From the NCBI RefSeq assembly GCF_024124665.1, contig NZ_JAMXSB010000003.1, forward strand, positions 372,001 to 436,000: a stretch of 64,000 nt of DNA. Reading direction: 5' to 3'. The stretch's first letter is position 1. Each line of letters begins with the position of its first letter. The position numbers were made by a program, and so were the translations under genes. The notes beneath the pieces were generated by a model. The model did no database searches. It was not told where the DNA came from and saw only the letters and a program-made list of their open reading frames with translations. Below, in pieces: positions 20,641 through 30,610 of this stretch. Origin of the DNA: Pleionea sp. CnH1-48. Its GTDB lineage: Bacteria > Pseudomonadota > Gammaproteobacteria > Enterobacterales > Kangiellaceae.

Positions 20641-20983
20641 GGCTGGCCTATAAGCCGGATTCTGTCGTGGACAATCATTCATCTAGGCCTTACGTCGCCA
20701 TAAGGCTCAAGCAACCTACCCGGATCCAACGCGGGTCACGTCAAAGGATCCCTATTTGGTCTTACTTCGAGTGGGGTTTACCTCGCCACTGATGTTACCA
20801 CCAGCGCGGTGCGCTCTTACCGCACCATTTCAACCTTACCTGTGCCTTTGCAGGCCATCGGCGGTATTCTTTCTGTTGCACTTGCCGTGGGCTTTCGCCC
20901 CCCAGGCGTTACCTGGCACTCTACCCTGTGAAGTCCGGACTTTCCTCTCCTTGATAAATCAAGCAGCGACTGCCCGGCCAGCC
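20641..20983 (-). ncRNA. rnpB: RNase P RNA (bacterial class A)
   Basis: The catalytic RNA of RNase P, which matures tRNA 5' ends. Universally conserved segments are visible on the minus strand: GAGGAAAGTCCGG near the 5' end, CAGGGTAGAGTGCCAGGTAACGCC, the ACAGAAA core segment, TAAGGTTGAAATGGTGCGGTAAGAGCGCACCG in the middle, and GACAGAATCCGGCTTATAGG near the 3' end. The ends were set by the P1 helix: GGCTGGCC at the 5' end pairs with GGCCAGCC at the 3' end. A T-run (ATTTTTTATT) follows P1 immediately and serves as terminator. At 343 nt it is of type A length. Flanking ends may shift by a few bases after processing. Confidence 0.96.
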
Positions 20984-21144
20984 GAGGCGAAGAATGCCTG
21001 AATCTCGCTTTAAAGACAAGGATAAATACCAAAGCCCCCTGCAGCCAATCGCTTTAACGTCAAAAAACATTATTCTTTCGCATCTTTGACGATAGAATTA
21101 CGATGCACTTTAATTATTTCCTTTCACCTCAATCGAAATCAGAT

Positions 21145-21983
21145 ATGAAAAAACACGTAACCTACTCTGCATTGATCATCATGATGTTAACTGGTTGTAG
21201 CACGCAAAAAGAAACCTACAGAGCAGAAACACCTCCCCCAGCCAACTCTAACGACCTATATGGTCTTGCTTTGGATAAACTTAATGGAGAAGTACCCAGC
21301 GAAAGCATTCCCTATTTGATTGAATGTGCTTCTCAACGGCATGGTGGCTGTGCAGTGAGGGCCTGTTTGTCTTTGATAGATGGTCTCTGCCAAATCCCAT
21401 TTTTTGTTCAGCAAGGCAGAGCGAGCGTGGTGTAGTTATTCTACATAAGCGAGCTTCTAACGCAGCGGAATGAAAAATGGGATTGGCCCTGTGGGTTGCG
21501 GCTAAAATGGCGTCACTCTTTGTTGCTCCTCGTTTATTTGGAACAACCAAACCACACTCATCGCGCCGCGATTGACGCCATTTTTGACGTAACAAAGACA
21601 CTCAATCAAAGACAAACAGGCCCTCAGGTTGGGAGTACTACTATGGCACGAATGTCTCTAGTGATATCAACAAGGCTATAAAGTGGCTAAAAATTGCGGC
21701 CTCAACAAAAAACCACTACGGATTGGCAGGCGTTTCCGGTTATTTAGGTATTGCTGAAATCTACTGTGATCATAAAGAATTGAACCAATCCTACACAGAG
21801 GTTAATACTTGGCTTAACGGTGCACGTACAGAGCTGTACACACTGGCAGTCACCGCCTCCAGTGAGTGGATAAGCCAAGTCCAAGAGTCCTTGCAAGAGG
21901 TTGATGAACGTATACAAACTCTAGATAAGCGCATTCAAAGCAAAAGTTGCTTTGCAACCGACTCGGCAGATAACCAATTATAA
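21145..21983 (+). pseudogene. Sel1-repeat lipoprotein gene interrupted by a MITE-like insertion
   Basis: The first part (21145-21355) encodes a lipoprotein signal peptide MKKHVTYSALIIMMLTGCST, with the lipobox LTGC, and about 50 further residues. At 21356 the frame enters a 271-base element and stops at 21435. Beyond it, from 21627, an open frame resumes with GWEYYYGTNVSSDINKAIKWLKIAAS, a typical Sel1-like repeat, and runs to 21983. Removing 272 bases (the element plus a one-base duplication) rejoins the two parts in frame as ...HGGCA-GWEYYYG..., so the ancestral protein was an outer-membrane or periplasmic Sel1-repeat lipoprotein of about 190 residues. As it stands only a truncated lipoprotein (21145-21435) could be made. 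An upstream ATG at 21103 adds 14 residues of no signal-peptide character. Confidence 0.8.
21356..21626. mobile_element. MITE-like non-autonomous element, 271 bp, with 22-bp perfect terminal inverted repeats
   Basis: The ends are perfect 22-base inverted repeats (TGAGGGCCTGTTTGTCTTTGAT and its complement at 21605-21626). Inside are nested inverted repeats: 21389-21404 with 21473-21487 (AAAAATGGGATTTGGC type, one bulge), a small TGTAG-TTATT-CTACA hairpin at 21431-21445, and 21504-21515 with 21573-21584 (AAAATGGCGTCA). The whole therefore folds as a multi-armed cruciform. There is no transposase or credible gene; the reverse-strand frame over it is incidental. It interrupts a Sel1 lipoprotein gene, with a possible one-base G duplication. 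It resembles a MITE mobilised in trans; the family was not identified. Confidence 0.78.
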
Positions 21984-21985
21984 CC

Positions 21986-22840
21986 TTAGTCACCCTCTTT
22001 AAGCTGAACAGCCAGTTGATAGAGTTCCTTTTTGGGTAGCCCTGTCAGACTGGCACCTATTTGGGAAGCCGTTTTAGTCGATACGTGAGGCAATAGCAAC
22101 TTCAGCACATCTTCACTGCTCACATCCAGCGCCGATGTATTGTCTGATGGCACACCTTTAACCATCACAACAAACTCTCCCTTGCGTTGATCAGTATCCT
22201 CATTTAACTGAGCAAGAACGTCTTCTACCGTACCACTAATAAAGGTTTCGAAACGTTTGGTCAGCTCACGGGCCAACACCAGATAGCGCTCTCCTCCTAG
22301 TACTTCCTGCATGTCCTCCAGCATATCCATAATACGGTGAGTCGACTCATAATATACAGTTGTGCGAACTTCTTGCTTTATAAGCTCCAACGCCTTTTTA
22401 CGAGCTCCGCGTTTGGCGGGTAGAAAGCCTTCAAAACAGAAACGATCCGTTGGTAACCCCGCAGCAGAAAGTGCCGCAATCAATGCACAAGCACCTGGTA
22501 CAGGCACAACATCAATCTCCTTCTCACGCAACTGGGATACCAGAGCATATCCAGGATCACTGATCAAAGGTGTACCCGCATCGGATACCAGCACCAACGA
22601 CTCTCCCTGTTGCGCCCACTCAGCGACCTGCTCCACTCGTTGTTTTTCATTATGATCGTGCAATGACACCAGCGAACCTTTTATCCCTAAATGGGTCAAA
22701 AGTTGCTGTGTACGCCGGGTATCTTCTGCCAAGATTCGATCAGCAGACTTCAAGGTTTCAATCGCGCGCATAGAAATGTCACCGAGATTTCCAATAGGAG
22801 TGGCGACAACATATAGGGTACCAGGTTGAGAATTCATCAT
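21986..22840 (-). CDS. rsmI: 16S rRNA (cytidine1402-2'-O)-methyltransferase RsmI
   Basis: A SAM-dependent enzyme of the tetrapyrrole-methylase fold that methylates the ribose of C1402 in 16S rRNA. Motifs are LYVVATPIGNLGDISMRAIETL at the N-terminus, ILAEDTRRTQQLL, SLHDHNEKQR and LVSDAGTPLISDPGY. I start it at the ATG at 22840 (MMNSQPGTLYVV, 284 residues); a TTG further out at 22870 adds 10 unconserved residues. It is divergent from lpoA, an arrangement (yraL/lpoA) shared with E. coli. It converges with the interrupted Sel1 gene, leaving only two bases between the stops. Confidence 0.95.
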   Translation of the reverse strand: MMNSQPGTLYVVATPIGNLGDISMRAIETLKSADRILAEDTRRTQQLLTHLGIKGSLVSLHDHNEKQRVEQVAEWAQQGESLVLVSDAGTPLISDPGYALVSQLREKEIDVVPVPGACALIAALSAAGLPTDRFCFEGFLPAKRGARKKALELIKQEVRTTVYYESTHRIMDMLEDMQEVLGGERYLVLARELTKRFETFISGTVEDVLAQLNEDTDQRKGEFVVMVKGVPSDNTSALDVSSEDVLKLLLPHVSTKTASQIGASLTGLPKKELYQLAVQLKEGD

Positions 22841-22939
22841 TAGGCCGTAATTTGTGCAATTATTCAGCAACTACAAGTTATTAGCTCAAAGAACCTCATC
22901 AAATGCAAATGAAGCTAAGAGAATAGCCGTGTAATAAGA

Positions 22940-22945
22940 TATAAT
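22940..22945 (+). promoter_or_regulatory. Candidate -10 element for the lpoA operon
   Basis: A perfect TATAAT hexamer lies in the rsmI-lpoA divergent gap, about 118 bases ahead of lpoA. No good -35 is seen at 16-18 bases upstream, so this is a tentative promoter with a long leader. Confidence 0.4.
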
Positions 22946-24848
22946 GTGCGCTTCGACACTGACAATTCGTGGCAGCGCAGTAAGCTGACAAGCTGAGTAG
23001 TTACGTGTTAATTTTAATGGGCTTCATCATAAAACGAAAAGGTAGGCAAGCGGAAGAGATCTATGCGTAGTTTAATTGTCCTAATTTGCATCATTACATT
23101 AGCCGCCTGTGGTCCTAGAACCAAAGGACCGGCACATCCTCCAACTGCCGCGGATAATGCTAACTATTATTTAAACTTAGCAAAGCAAAGCAGCCAACCC
23201 GAGAAGAGTGAATACTTACTAGCGGCAAGTAAGATACTAATTGCACAAGAACGATTTTTGGAAGCTCAGGAGACTTTATCTTACGTAGATCCTGAGTATC
23301 TATCTCCCACTGGGAAAGAAAGCTACTGGCTGTATTATGGCCACACACTGCTTCAGCTTCAGCAAACCGAAGCCGCACTGACTTTTTTACAACGTATCAG
23401 TCAGCCACAACAACATGACATTGATTGGCAAATTTTTTATCGCCAAACTTTGTCGTTAGCTTACTTGGCAGACTCTAACTATTACGAAGCTGCGAAGATT
23501 CGCATTGAGCTTGAAGATCTACTGTTGACCGAAGAGCAAATTACTGAGAATCATCGCTTTATTTGGGACGCACTTGGCCAGTTGTCTGATCACGCATTAC
23601 TGACCTACAGCAACGACTTAAATAACCCGCTCACTAACGGCTGGTTAGAAATCGCTAGCATTACTCGTAACAACAGAAACACTCCCGATCTGTTATTAGC
23701 ACATCTGGAACAATGGCGTTTAAAGTACCCAACGCACCCTGCCAATATAAAGATGCCAGAAGAACTGAGCCGAATTGCTCAAGCTAAAACTTATAAGCCC
23801 AATCAAATAGCGCTATTGTTGCCTCTGTCAGGACGGCTATCTAGAAGTGGCCGAATGATTCGAGATGGCTTTTTGGCAGCACATTACGCGACTGAATGGT
23901 CAGAGCATGCGCCGATAGTAAAAATTTATGATACTTCCTTGTCACTGTCGCCTCTCACTCCTTATCAACAAGCTCTAGAAGAAGGCGCTGACTTTATTGT
24001 TGGGCCGTTAACCAAAGAAGCCGTTGAACAAGTTACCAATCAAGAGTTTTTACCGAAGCCCATGCTGAGCTTGAATCGTGTTGGGGCAACGGCGATCACT
24101 CACCCTGAGCTTTATCAGTTTGGTCTGCCTATTGAAGATGAAACCGTCCAGATAGCTCAACGCAGCATAGAGAACGGACATAAAACCGCTGTTGTTGTGG
24201 TTCCTGCCAGCGAACAAGGCAATCGCATTGTTCAAGCATTTACACACACATTTGAAGAACTCGAAGGAAAAGTAGCTGAAGTACAGCAGTTTGCTAACGA
24301 AAAACAGCTAAAAAACATCGTTAAAGAGCTGCTAAATATTAATAATAGCGAAACTAGAAAACAGCGCTTACAACAGTTGCTAGGTACTCAGTTGGAATAT
24401 GTTCAGCGACGTCGTCAAGATGCTGACATGATCTTCATTGCAGCGACACCAGATCAGGGGCGTCGGTTAAAGCCGTTTTTGAATTATTATTTTGCTCATG
24501 ACTTACCAGTGTATTCCATATCTTCGATCAATAATGGAACCACTAACTCGCAACTTAACGTTGATCTGAATGGCATAACCTTTACTGACAGCCCACTATT
24601 GATTAGCAAAGACGAAGAAATCAATGCGCTAAGAGAACAGCTAACAACGACTCTCCCTATGGTAAAATCTCCTTTTGGTCGCTTATTTGCTCTCGGCTTT
24701 GATGCCTATCAGCTGATTCCGGAACTTAATAAACTGCAATCGTTCAGCCAATATAAGTTAGCTGGACTGACTGGCCAACTCACCGTTAACGAAAATGGAG
24801 AGGTTAAACGCACACTGTCATTGGCCGAATTCAAACGAGGCGTAGCTC

Positions 24849-25850
<1,002 letters not shown>

Positions 25851-25851
<1 letters not shown>

Positions 25852-26432
25852 TGTTGATTCGGCTCGCTTTTGTTGTTGTTGTAAGTTTAACACTTAGCGC
25901 TTGTGCAGGCGCCTATCTTGCTGGAGCAGCAGGCGGAGCCGTGGTTGCTAGTGATCGACGTACCGTCGGAACTATCGTAGAAGATGAAAACATTGAGCTA
26001 AAAACGCTTAACGGTATGTTTAAAGAAAACGATATTTGGGACAACAGCAATATCGAAGCGGTCAGTTTTAATCGTGTGGTTTTACTGGTCGGCCAAACCC
26101 CAACTCAAAGTCTTAAACAGAAAGCATCTGAGTTTGCCAGAAAAGTAGAGAATGTTAAGAAGGTCTATAACGAAATAAAAGTAGCAGCGCCATCCAGTAG
26201 CTTTGCTTATATTAATGATCTGTATCTTACAACAAGAGTTAAAACTGCATTATTAACGGCAGAAGGCGTCGATTCGTCAAAGATAAAAGTTGTCACTGAA
26301 GATGGTGAAGTGTATTTAATGGGAATTGTATCCAAGGAAGAAGCGGATAAAAGCATTGATATCACTCGTAATATTGGTGGTGTAGAAAAGGTGATCCAAG
26401 TATTTGAAATTGTTGATATAACTCAAAGCTAA
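25851..26432 (+). CDS. dolP: BON-domain outer-membrane lipoprotein DolP
   Basis: DolP (YraP) is a lipoprotein with two BON domains that binds anionic phospholipid at the division site and supports outer-membrane integrity. The signal peptide MLIRLAFVVVVSLTLSACAG has the lipobox LSAC. BON1 spans about residues 45-115 (NIEAVSFNRVVLLVGQTPTQSLKQKA) and BON2 about 122-190 (DLYLTTRVKTALLTAEGVDSSKIKVVTEDGEVYLMGIV). The 193-residue length matches. The ATG overlaps the diaA stop by one base. Confidence 0.94.
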
Positions 26433-26600
26433 ATTAATTTAATGGAAAACTTAAAATAAATATTCAAAAAGTCGCATATTTACCTAATTTTATTTGAAAA
26501 TTTACAAATTCTAACAAATACTTAATTTGCATTTTTTTTGCACATTTTGTACCCAATCGATTGTTTTTTCTCCTATCGTTTGATAGCATGCGGCGCGTTT

Positions 26601-26635
26601 GTAACCTCATGTAGAGATTTCGATACAAAGAGGTA
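26601..26635 (+). promoter_or_regulatory. Leader hairpin ahead of the TonB-dependent receptor gene
   Basis: GTAACCTCATGTA (26601-26613) can pair with TACAAAGAGGTAC (26623-26635), with one bulge and a mismatch, in the AT-rich 244-base leader of the receptor gene. The leader ends in GGAGGAATAATG, a near-perfect ribosome site. The role of the hairpin is unknown. Confidence 0.35.
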
Positions 26636-26676
26636 CAGTCTGCTTATTTTTATCCTTTTTTCCGTCTGGAGGAATA

Positions 26677-29163
26677 ATGAATTCTAAAGTTGCTTGCGCT
26701 GTTTCTGGCGCACTGCCATTAGCGCTATCTTTAACATCACTTCTAACTGTTGCACCAGTAAATGCAGAAGAAGAAAGTGATCGTATTGTTATTACCGGTT
26801 CTCACATCAAACGAATCGATCAAGAAGGCGCTCACCCTATTACAGTCATCGATCGTGACTACATTGATGGCTCAGGTGCAACTTCAACATTTGAGCTGCT
26901 CCAGCTTTCTGCCTTTAACGGCGGTGGAACTTTCAATGAACAATCTACACAAGGTTTTACACCTGGTTCTGCAGCGTTTGACTTACGCGGTTTAGGTCCT
27001 GATAAAACACTTGTTCTTGTTAATGGTCGTCGCCTTCCGATCCATCCTTTTGGTTCTGCAGGTGCAACTCCTTTCGTTGACATCAATACGATTCCAGTCG
27101 CAATGATTCAACGAATTGAGATCTTAAAAGATGGTGCTTCTGCTGCTTATGGTTCTGATGCTATTGCAGGTGTTGTAAACATCATCACTTACAAAGGTTT
27201 CAAAGAAACTAAAGTTTCTGCTCTTGTTGGTGACACTTCTGATGGTGGTGGCGCAGAACAAAGAGTAAGTTTTACTACTGGTGCTTCTGGCGAAGATTAT
27301 GAGCTAGGTGTTGCAGTTGAAGTTTCTCACCGCGACGAAATCCTAGGTGGTGATCGTGACTATGCCTCTACCTTATTAGGCACTGTTCGAGACGAGCGTA
27401 ATGCTTATAGCTTCCCTGGTACTTACAACTTCTTCGATGCAAACTTCAACATCATTCGTATCGAAGCTCAACAAGGTTGTCCAGCAGGATCTGTTCGCCA
27501 ATCTCCATACGCGGGTATTACTGGAACAGAATGTTCTTACGACTTTGCTCCCAATGCACAGCTTTCTCCAGAAACGGATAAAGCGAACATTGCCGTTAAC
27601 TTTAATAAAGAATTCGGTGAGATGACTTTTGGTGTTGAGTACTACTACAGCTCATTAAAAACTACATCGACAGGTTTCTTTACCTCTGCGACGCCAAGTG
27701 CAGACTTTATTATTCTTACGAGTAACCAGTTTAACCCTTTCAACGAGATCATTACTTATTCTCGTCGATTGACAGAGCTAGGTGATCCAACCATCGAAAC
27801 AACGAACGACTCGCATAACTTCCAGTTAAGTTTAGAAGGTCTGGTTGGCGATTTCGATTGGAAAACTCGTGCTTACTACGTTGTTAGTAACGTTGACAAC
27901 GAATACGCAAAAGGCTGGGTTAAGCGTGATGACTTTACTGCTTTTGTAAACTCAGTACAAAACGGTGACATCAATATTTTTGAACGCCTATCAGATACTC
28001 AGATCAACAGCTTGCAAAGCAGCTTCTTGCAAGAAGGTAAGTCTGACGTACTTGCGGGTGATGTAAGCTTCTCTGGTCCATTAATGGACTTGGAGCAAGG
28101 TCCAGTTTGGATTGCGACAGGTTTTGAAGCCAAGCAAGAAGAGTTCTATGACCGCTCTGACGCCGACATCTTAAATGACAATGTTGTGGGCTTAGGTTCT
28201 TCTGCTGCAGAAGGCGAGCGTGATACTTGGGCTGTTTACGCCGAACTTGCGATTCCATTAACTGAAGATCTGGAATTATCACTAGCAGGTCGTCACGATA
28301 ACTATGATGACTTTGGTTCTACTACCAATCCTAAAGTTGGCATTCGTTATAATCCTTCCGATGAGTTCTTATTCCGAGCTTCTTGGGGAACAGGTTTCCG
28401 TGCACCAGGTCTACACCAGTTGCACTCAGGTGAAGTAACAGGTACTTCTGGTGGTGTTCCATTTATCACTGTTGGTAATCCAAATCTTGAAGCAGAAGAG
28501 TCAGAGTCTCTATCGGTTGGTTTTGTTATTGAGCCATCTGAAAATCTGGCACTGTCATTAGATTTCTGGGCAATCGAAGCAGACAACTTAATCACTCGAT
28601 TAGGTGTTAATACCATCACAACAGCTCGAGATGCTAACGGCAACTTGATCTTTGCAGACTTGATTGATGCGAACGGTGTTGTTCACAACAACTTCTTTAA
28701 TGTTGCTGGCTTAGAAGCTGACGGTATTGATTTAAACATCAAAACCTCTTTTGACACTGAGCTTGGTAAAATCAGCTGGGTTAATGACATCTCTTATGTT
28801 AGCAATCTAAAGCGTGAGCCTTACGCTGGCGCAGGCTTAATTGACATCATCGGAAACGACAGCAACCCAGAGTTACGTGCAAACTCATTTGTTAAGTTAG
28901 CTCATGGTGACTGGAATCATGCATTGGTTGCTAAGTATGTTGGTGCTCATGCAGAAGGACAGTTTGAAGTTAAAGCCTATACAGCTTTCGATTACCAAAT
29001 TGGTTACAACTTTAACCCAAGCAGCCACGTTGCTTTCGGTATCAAAAATATCGCTAACGAAGAACCACCTGCAGATATTTTTGCCCTGTGGCCAAACTAC
29101 AACAACAGACTATACAATCCACAAGGTCGCTTCATCTACGTAAGTCTCGACCACACTTTCTAA
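26677..29163 (+). CDS. TonB-dependent outer-membrane receptor
   Basis: An 828-residue outer-membrane receptor. The signal peptide ends near residue 30 (LLTVAPVNAEEE). The plug begins with a TonB-box-like IVITGSHIKRIDQEG and includes the plug signature TLVLVNGRRLPIHPFGS and IEILKDGASAAYGSDAIAGVVNIIT. The remainder is a beta-barrel with alternating aromatic strands, ending in GRFIYVSLDHTF with a terminal phenylalanine, the usual outer-membrane insertion signal. Very strong GGAGG ribosome site. The substrate is not evident; the GSHIKR subclass is often linked to peptides, sugars or polymers, but this is inference. It is followed by a terminator and then by a gene carrying a TonB-type C-terminal domain, which may be its partner. 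Confidence 0.93.
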   Translation: MNSKVACAVSGALPLALSLTSLLTVAPVNAEEESDRIVITGSHIKRIDQEGAHPITVIDRDYIDGSGATSTFELLQLSAFNGGGTFNEQSTQGFTPGSAAFDLRGLGPDKTLVLVNGRRLPIHPFGSAGATPFVDINTIPVAMIQRIEILKDGASAAYGSDAIAGVVNIITYKGFKETKVSALVGDTSDGGGAEQRVSFTTGASGEDYELGVAVEVSHRDEILGGDRDYASTLLGTVRDERNAYSFPGTYNFFDANFNIIRIEAQQGCPAGSVRQSPYAGITGTECSYDFAPNAQLSPETDKANIAVNFNKEFGEMTFGVEYYYSSLKTTSTGFFTSATPSADFIILTSNQFNPFNEIITYSRRLTELGDPTIETTNDSHNFQLSLEGLVGDFDWKTRAYYVVSNVDNEYAKGWVKRDDFTAFVNSVQNGDINIFERLSDTQINSLQSSFLQEGKSDVLAGDVSFSGPLMDLEQGPVWIATGFEAKQEEFYDRSDADILNDNVVGLGSSAAEGERDTWAVYAELAIPLTEDLELSLAGRHDNYDDFGSTTNPKVGIRYNPSDEFLFRASWGTGFRAPGLHQLHSGEVTGTSGGVPFITVGNPNLEAEESESLSVGFVIEPSENLALSLDFWAIEADNLITRLGVNTITTARDANGNLIFADLIDANGVVHNNFFNVAGLEADGIDLNIKTSFDTELGKISWVNDISYVSNLKREPYAGAGLIDIIGNDSNPELRANSFVKLAHGDWNHALVAKYVGAHAEGQFEVKAYTAFDYQIGYNFNPSSHVAFGIKNIANEEPPADIFALWPNYNNRLYNPQGRFIYVSLDHTF

Positions 29164-29178
29164 AATAGTCGACAATCT

Positions 29179-29202
29179 AGAGGCCTGCTTGCAGGCCTCT
29201 TT
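29179..29202 (+). terminator. Rho-independent terminator after the TonB-dependent receptor gene
   Basis: A perfect 10-base stem AGAGGCCTGC / GCAGGCCTCT with a 2-base loop, followed by TTTG, 15 bases after the receptor stop codon. Confidence 0.8.
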
Positions 29203-29232
29203 GCTATTATTAATGAAGTACAGGATAACTTG

Positions 29233-30567
29233 ATGCTAAACAAAATATTTACAACGTCTTCCTTCTCCTCGGTTTTATTGCTTACGCTGGTTCTAATAAT
29301 CACTGCCAGCTTTTACAGTTCTGATGTGAGAGCTGAAAAACAAAAAGTAATATTAAATGACAATGGCATCACACTAAATCTTCAAGGAACGGCTGTTTAC
29401 AAGAACTTGCGCGAAGATATTTACATTGCTCAATTATTCGCAACAGGAAACTCATTAAAAATTAAAGAATTAATGCAAGATGACGTCGCCAAACGAATGT
29501 CATTGCGCATCATGCAAGACAGAATTTCTGCTCGAAGCTTTACCCGACTTTGGAAAGAAAGAATAGCCATCAATAATGAACGAGCAGTTTGGCAACCCTT
29601 CGGCTCAGAAATCGCTAAATTTACCAAAGCCATTGCATACACCTACGAAAAAGGCGATCAGGTTGACATCGAGCTACTACCTAATGAAGCAATAAAAGTT
29701 TATATTGATAAGGTAGAGTTTTACAAAACAACCAACCTTGCTTTTTACAACCTGCTTTTATCAACATGGATTGGAGAAATACCTCCAACCAAAGCATTTA
29801 AAAAAGACATTACAAGCGATAACTCTACAGACAAGCAGGAAGAGCTGCTTGCTTTATATGATACTTTAGTTCCTATCGAAGGCCGCATTCAGCCAGAGTT
29901 TAGTGAACCAGCCATTGTAGACGCAACCAATATAGCCGCAAACGCCACCAAGGCAGTGACAGGAGCTACCAATGTAGCCGCAGCTCCTACGGAAAAAAAG
30001 CCAGAAGTAAAAAAACCCGTCAAACAAACTAAGAAGCCAGCACCTAAGCCCAAACAAGTAGCAAGCACAAAAAGTAATAACAAATCCAGCAAACCAAAAA
30101 CCGAAACGCCAAAGAAAGTTGCAAAAAAAGAACCTGTCAAAACTTCAAGAAACACAGCTCCTAAAGAAAAAGCAGTTGCGGCAACACCTCCCCCCAAAGT
30201 TGTTCGCAAGCCTAAGATCAAAGTTGCTCCTCAAATAGTGGTCGATGAAGCCGATCTCGAGCTCGATACCGCATTAATTCAGGGTGAGTACATACGAAAG
30301 CTGGTACAAACGATTAAAAGAAATCAGAAGTTTCCATCGCGCGCCTGGCGTTTAAAGATGGAAGGTGACGGTGCAGCGATTGTTACCATTAATAATGGCA
30401 GAATTGTTGGTCAGCAGATTTGGGAATCGACCAACTACAAATTACTTGATAGAGCTATATTGGACATGATTAAAAAGACAGAGGAACTGCCACCACTACC
30501 TAAAGAGCTGAAAGGTGAAACCTTCGAGTTCACAATCAATGTGAGCTTCAGTCGACGAGGCCGCTAG
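29233..30567 (+). CDS. Chalcone-isomerase-like domain fused to a TonB-type C-terminal domain
   Basis: A 444-residue exported protein from the ATG at 29233 (a TTG directly before it could add one residue). Residues 1-34 are a signal peptide or anchor (VLLLTLVLIITASFY then DVRAEKQ, a plausible cleavage site). Residues about 38-205 match the bacterial chalcone-isomerase-like domain: GITLNLQGTAVYKNLREDIYIAQLF, SARSFTRLWKERI, NLAFYNLLLSTWIGEIPPT. Residues about 240-330 are a Lys/Pro/Ala linker (KKPVKQTKKPAPKPKQ). Residues about 350-440 resemble the TonB C-terminal domain: EYIRKLVQTIKRNQKFPSRAW, GDGAAIVTINNGRIVG, then a terminal strand FEFTINVSF. I know of no named function for this fusion. The preceding gene is a TonB-dependent receptor, so a dedicated energy-coupling or receptor-loading role is a reasonable guess. 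Confidence 0.78.
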   Translation: MLNKIFTTSSFSSVLLLTLVLIITASFYSSDVRAEKQKVILNDNGITLNLQGTAVYKNLREDIYIAQLFATGNSLKIKELMQDDVAKRMSLRIMQDRISARSFTRLWKERIAINNERAVWQPFGSEIAKFTKAIAYTYEKGDQVDIELLPNEAIKVYIDKVEFYKTTNLAFYNLLLSTWIGEIPPTKAFKKDITSDNSTDKQEELLALYDTLVPIEGRIQPEFSEPAIVDATNIAANATKAVTGATNVAAAPTEKKPEVKKPVKQTKKPAPKPKQVASTKSNNKSSKPKTETPKKVAKKEPVKTSRNTAPKEKAVAATPPPKVVRKPKIKVAPQIVVDEADLELDTALIQGEYIRKLVQTIKRNQKFPSRAWRLKMEGDGAAIVTINNGRIVGQQIWESTNYKLLDRAILDMIKKTEELPPLPKELKGETFEFTINVSFSRRGR

Positions 30568-30610
30568 TAGGTTTTACAGAAGGGAAATTCGAAAAAATAG
30601 TGAAGTAAGA

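Noticed and set aside
20756-21032. Two ORFs on opposite strands over the RNase P RNA gene
   Set aside because: Both overlap rnpB, whose conserved RNA segments and P1 pairing explain the sequence.
21281-21601. Reverse-strand ORF of 106 residues across the MITE-like element
   Set aside because: It lies within the inverted-repeat element and the end of the interrupted gene, has no domain or ribosome-site support, and is best explained as chance reading of the repeat.
21496-21681. Forward ORF of 61 residues across the right end of the MITE-like element
   Set aside because: Composed mostly of element sequence and in the wrong frame for the Sel1 gene.
28004-28282. Reverse-strand ORF of 92 residues in the first TonB-dependent receptor gene
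   Set aside because: Antisense shadow of a long, clearly coding frame.
29866-30221. Hydrophobic reverse-strand ORFs inside the chalcone-isomerase/TonB-like gene
   Set aside because: They are the antisense of the Lys/Pro/Ala linker; the apparent hydrophobicity is a by-product of Lys codons read in reverse.
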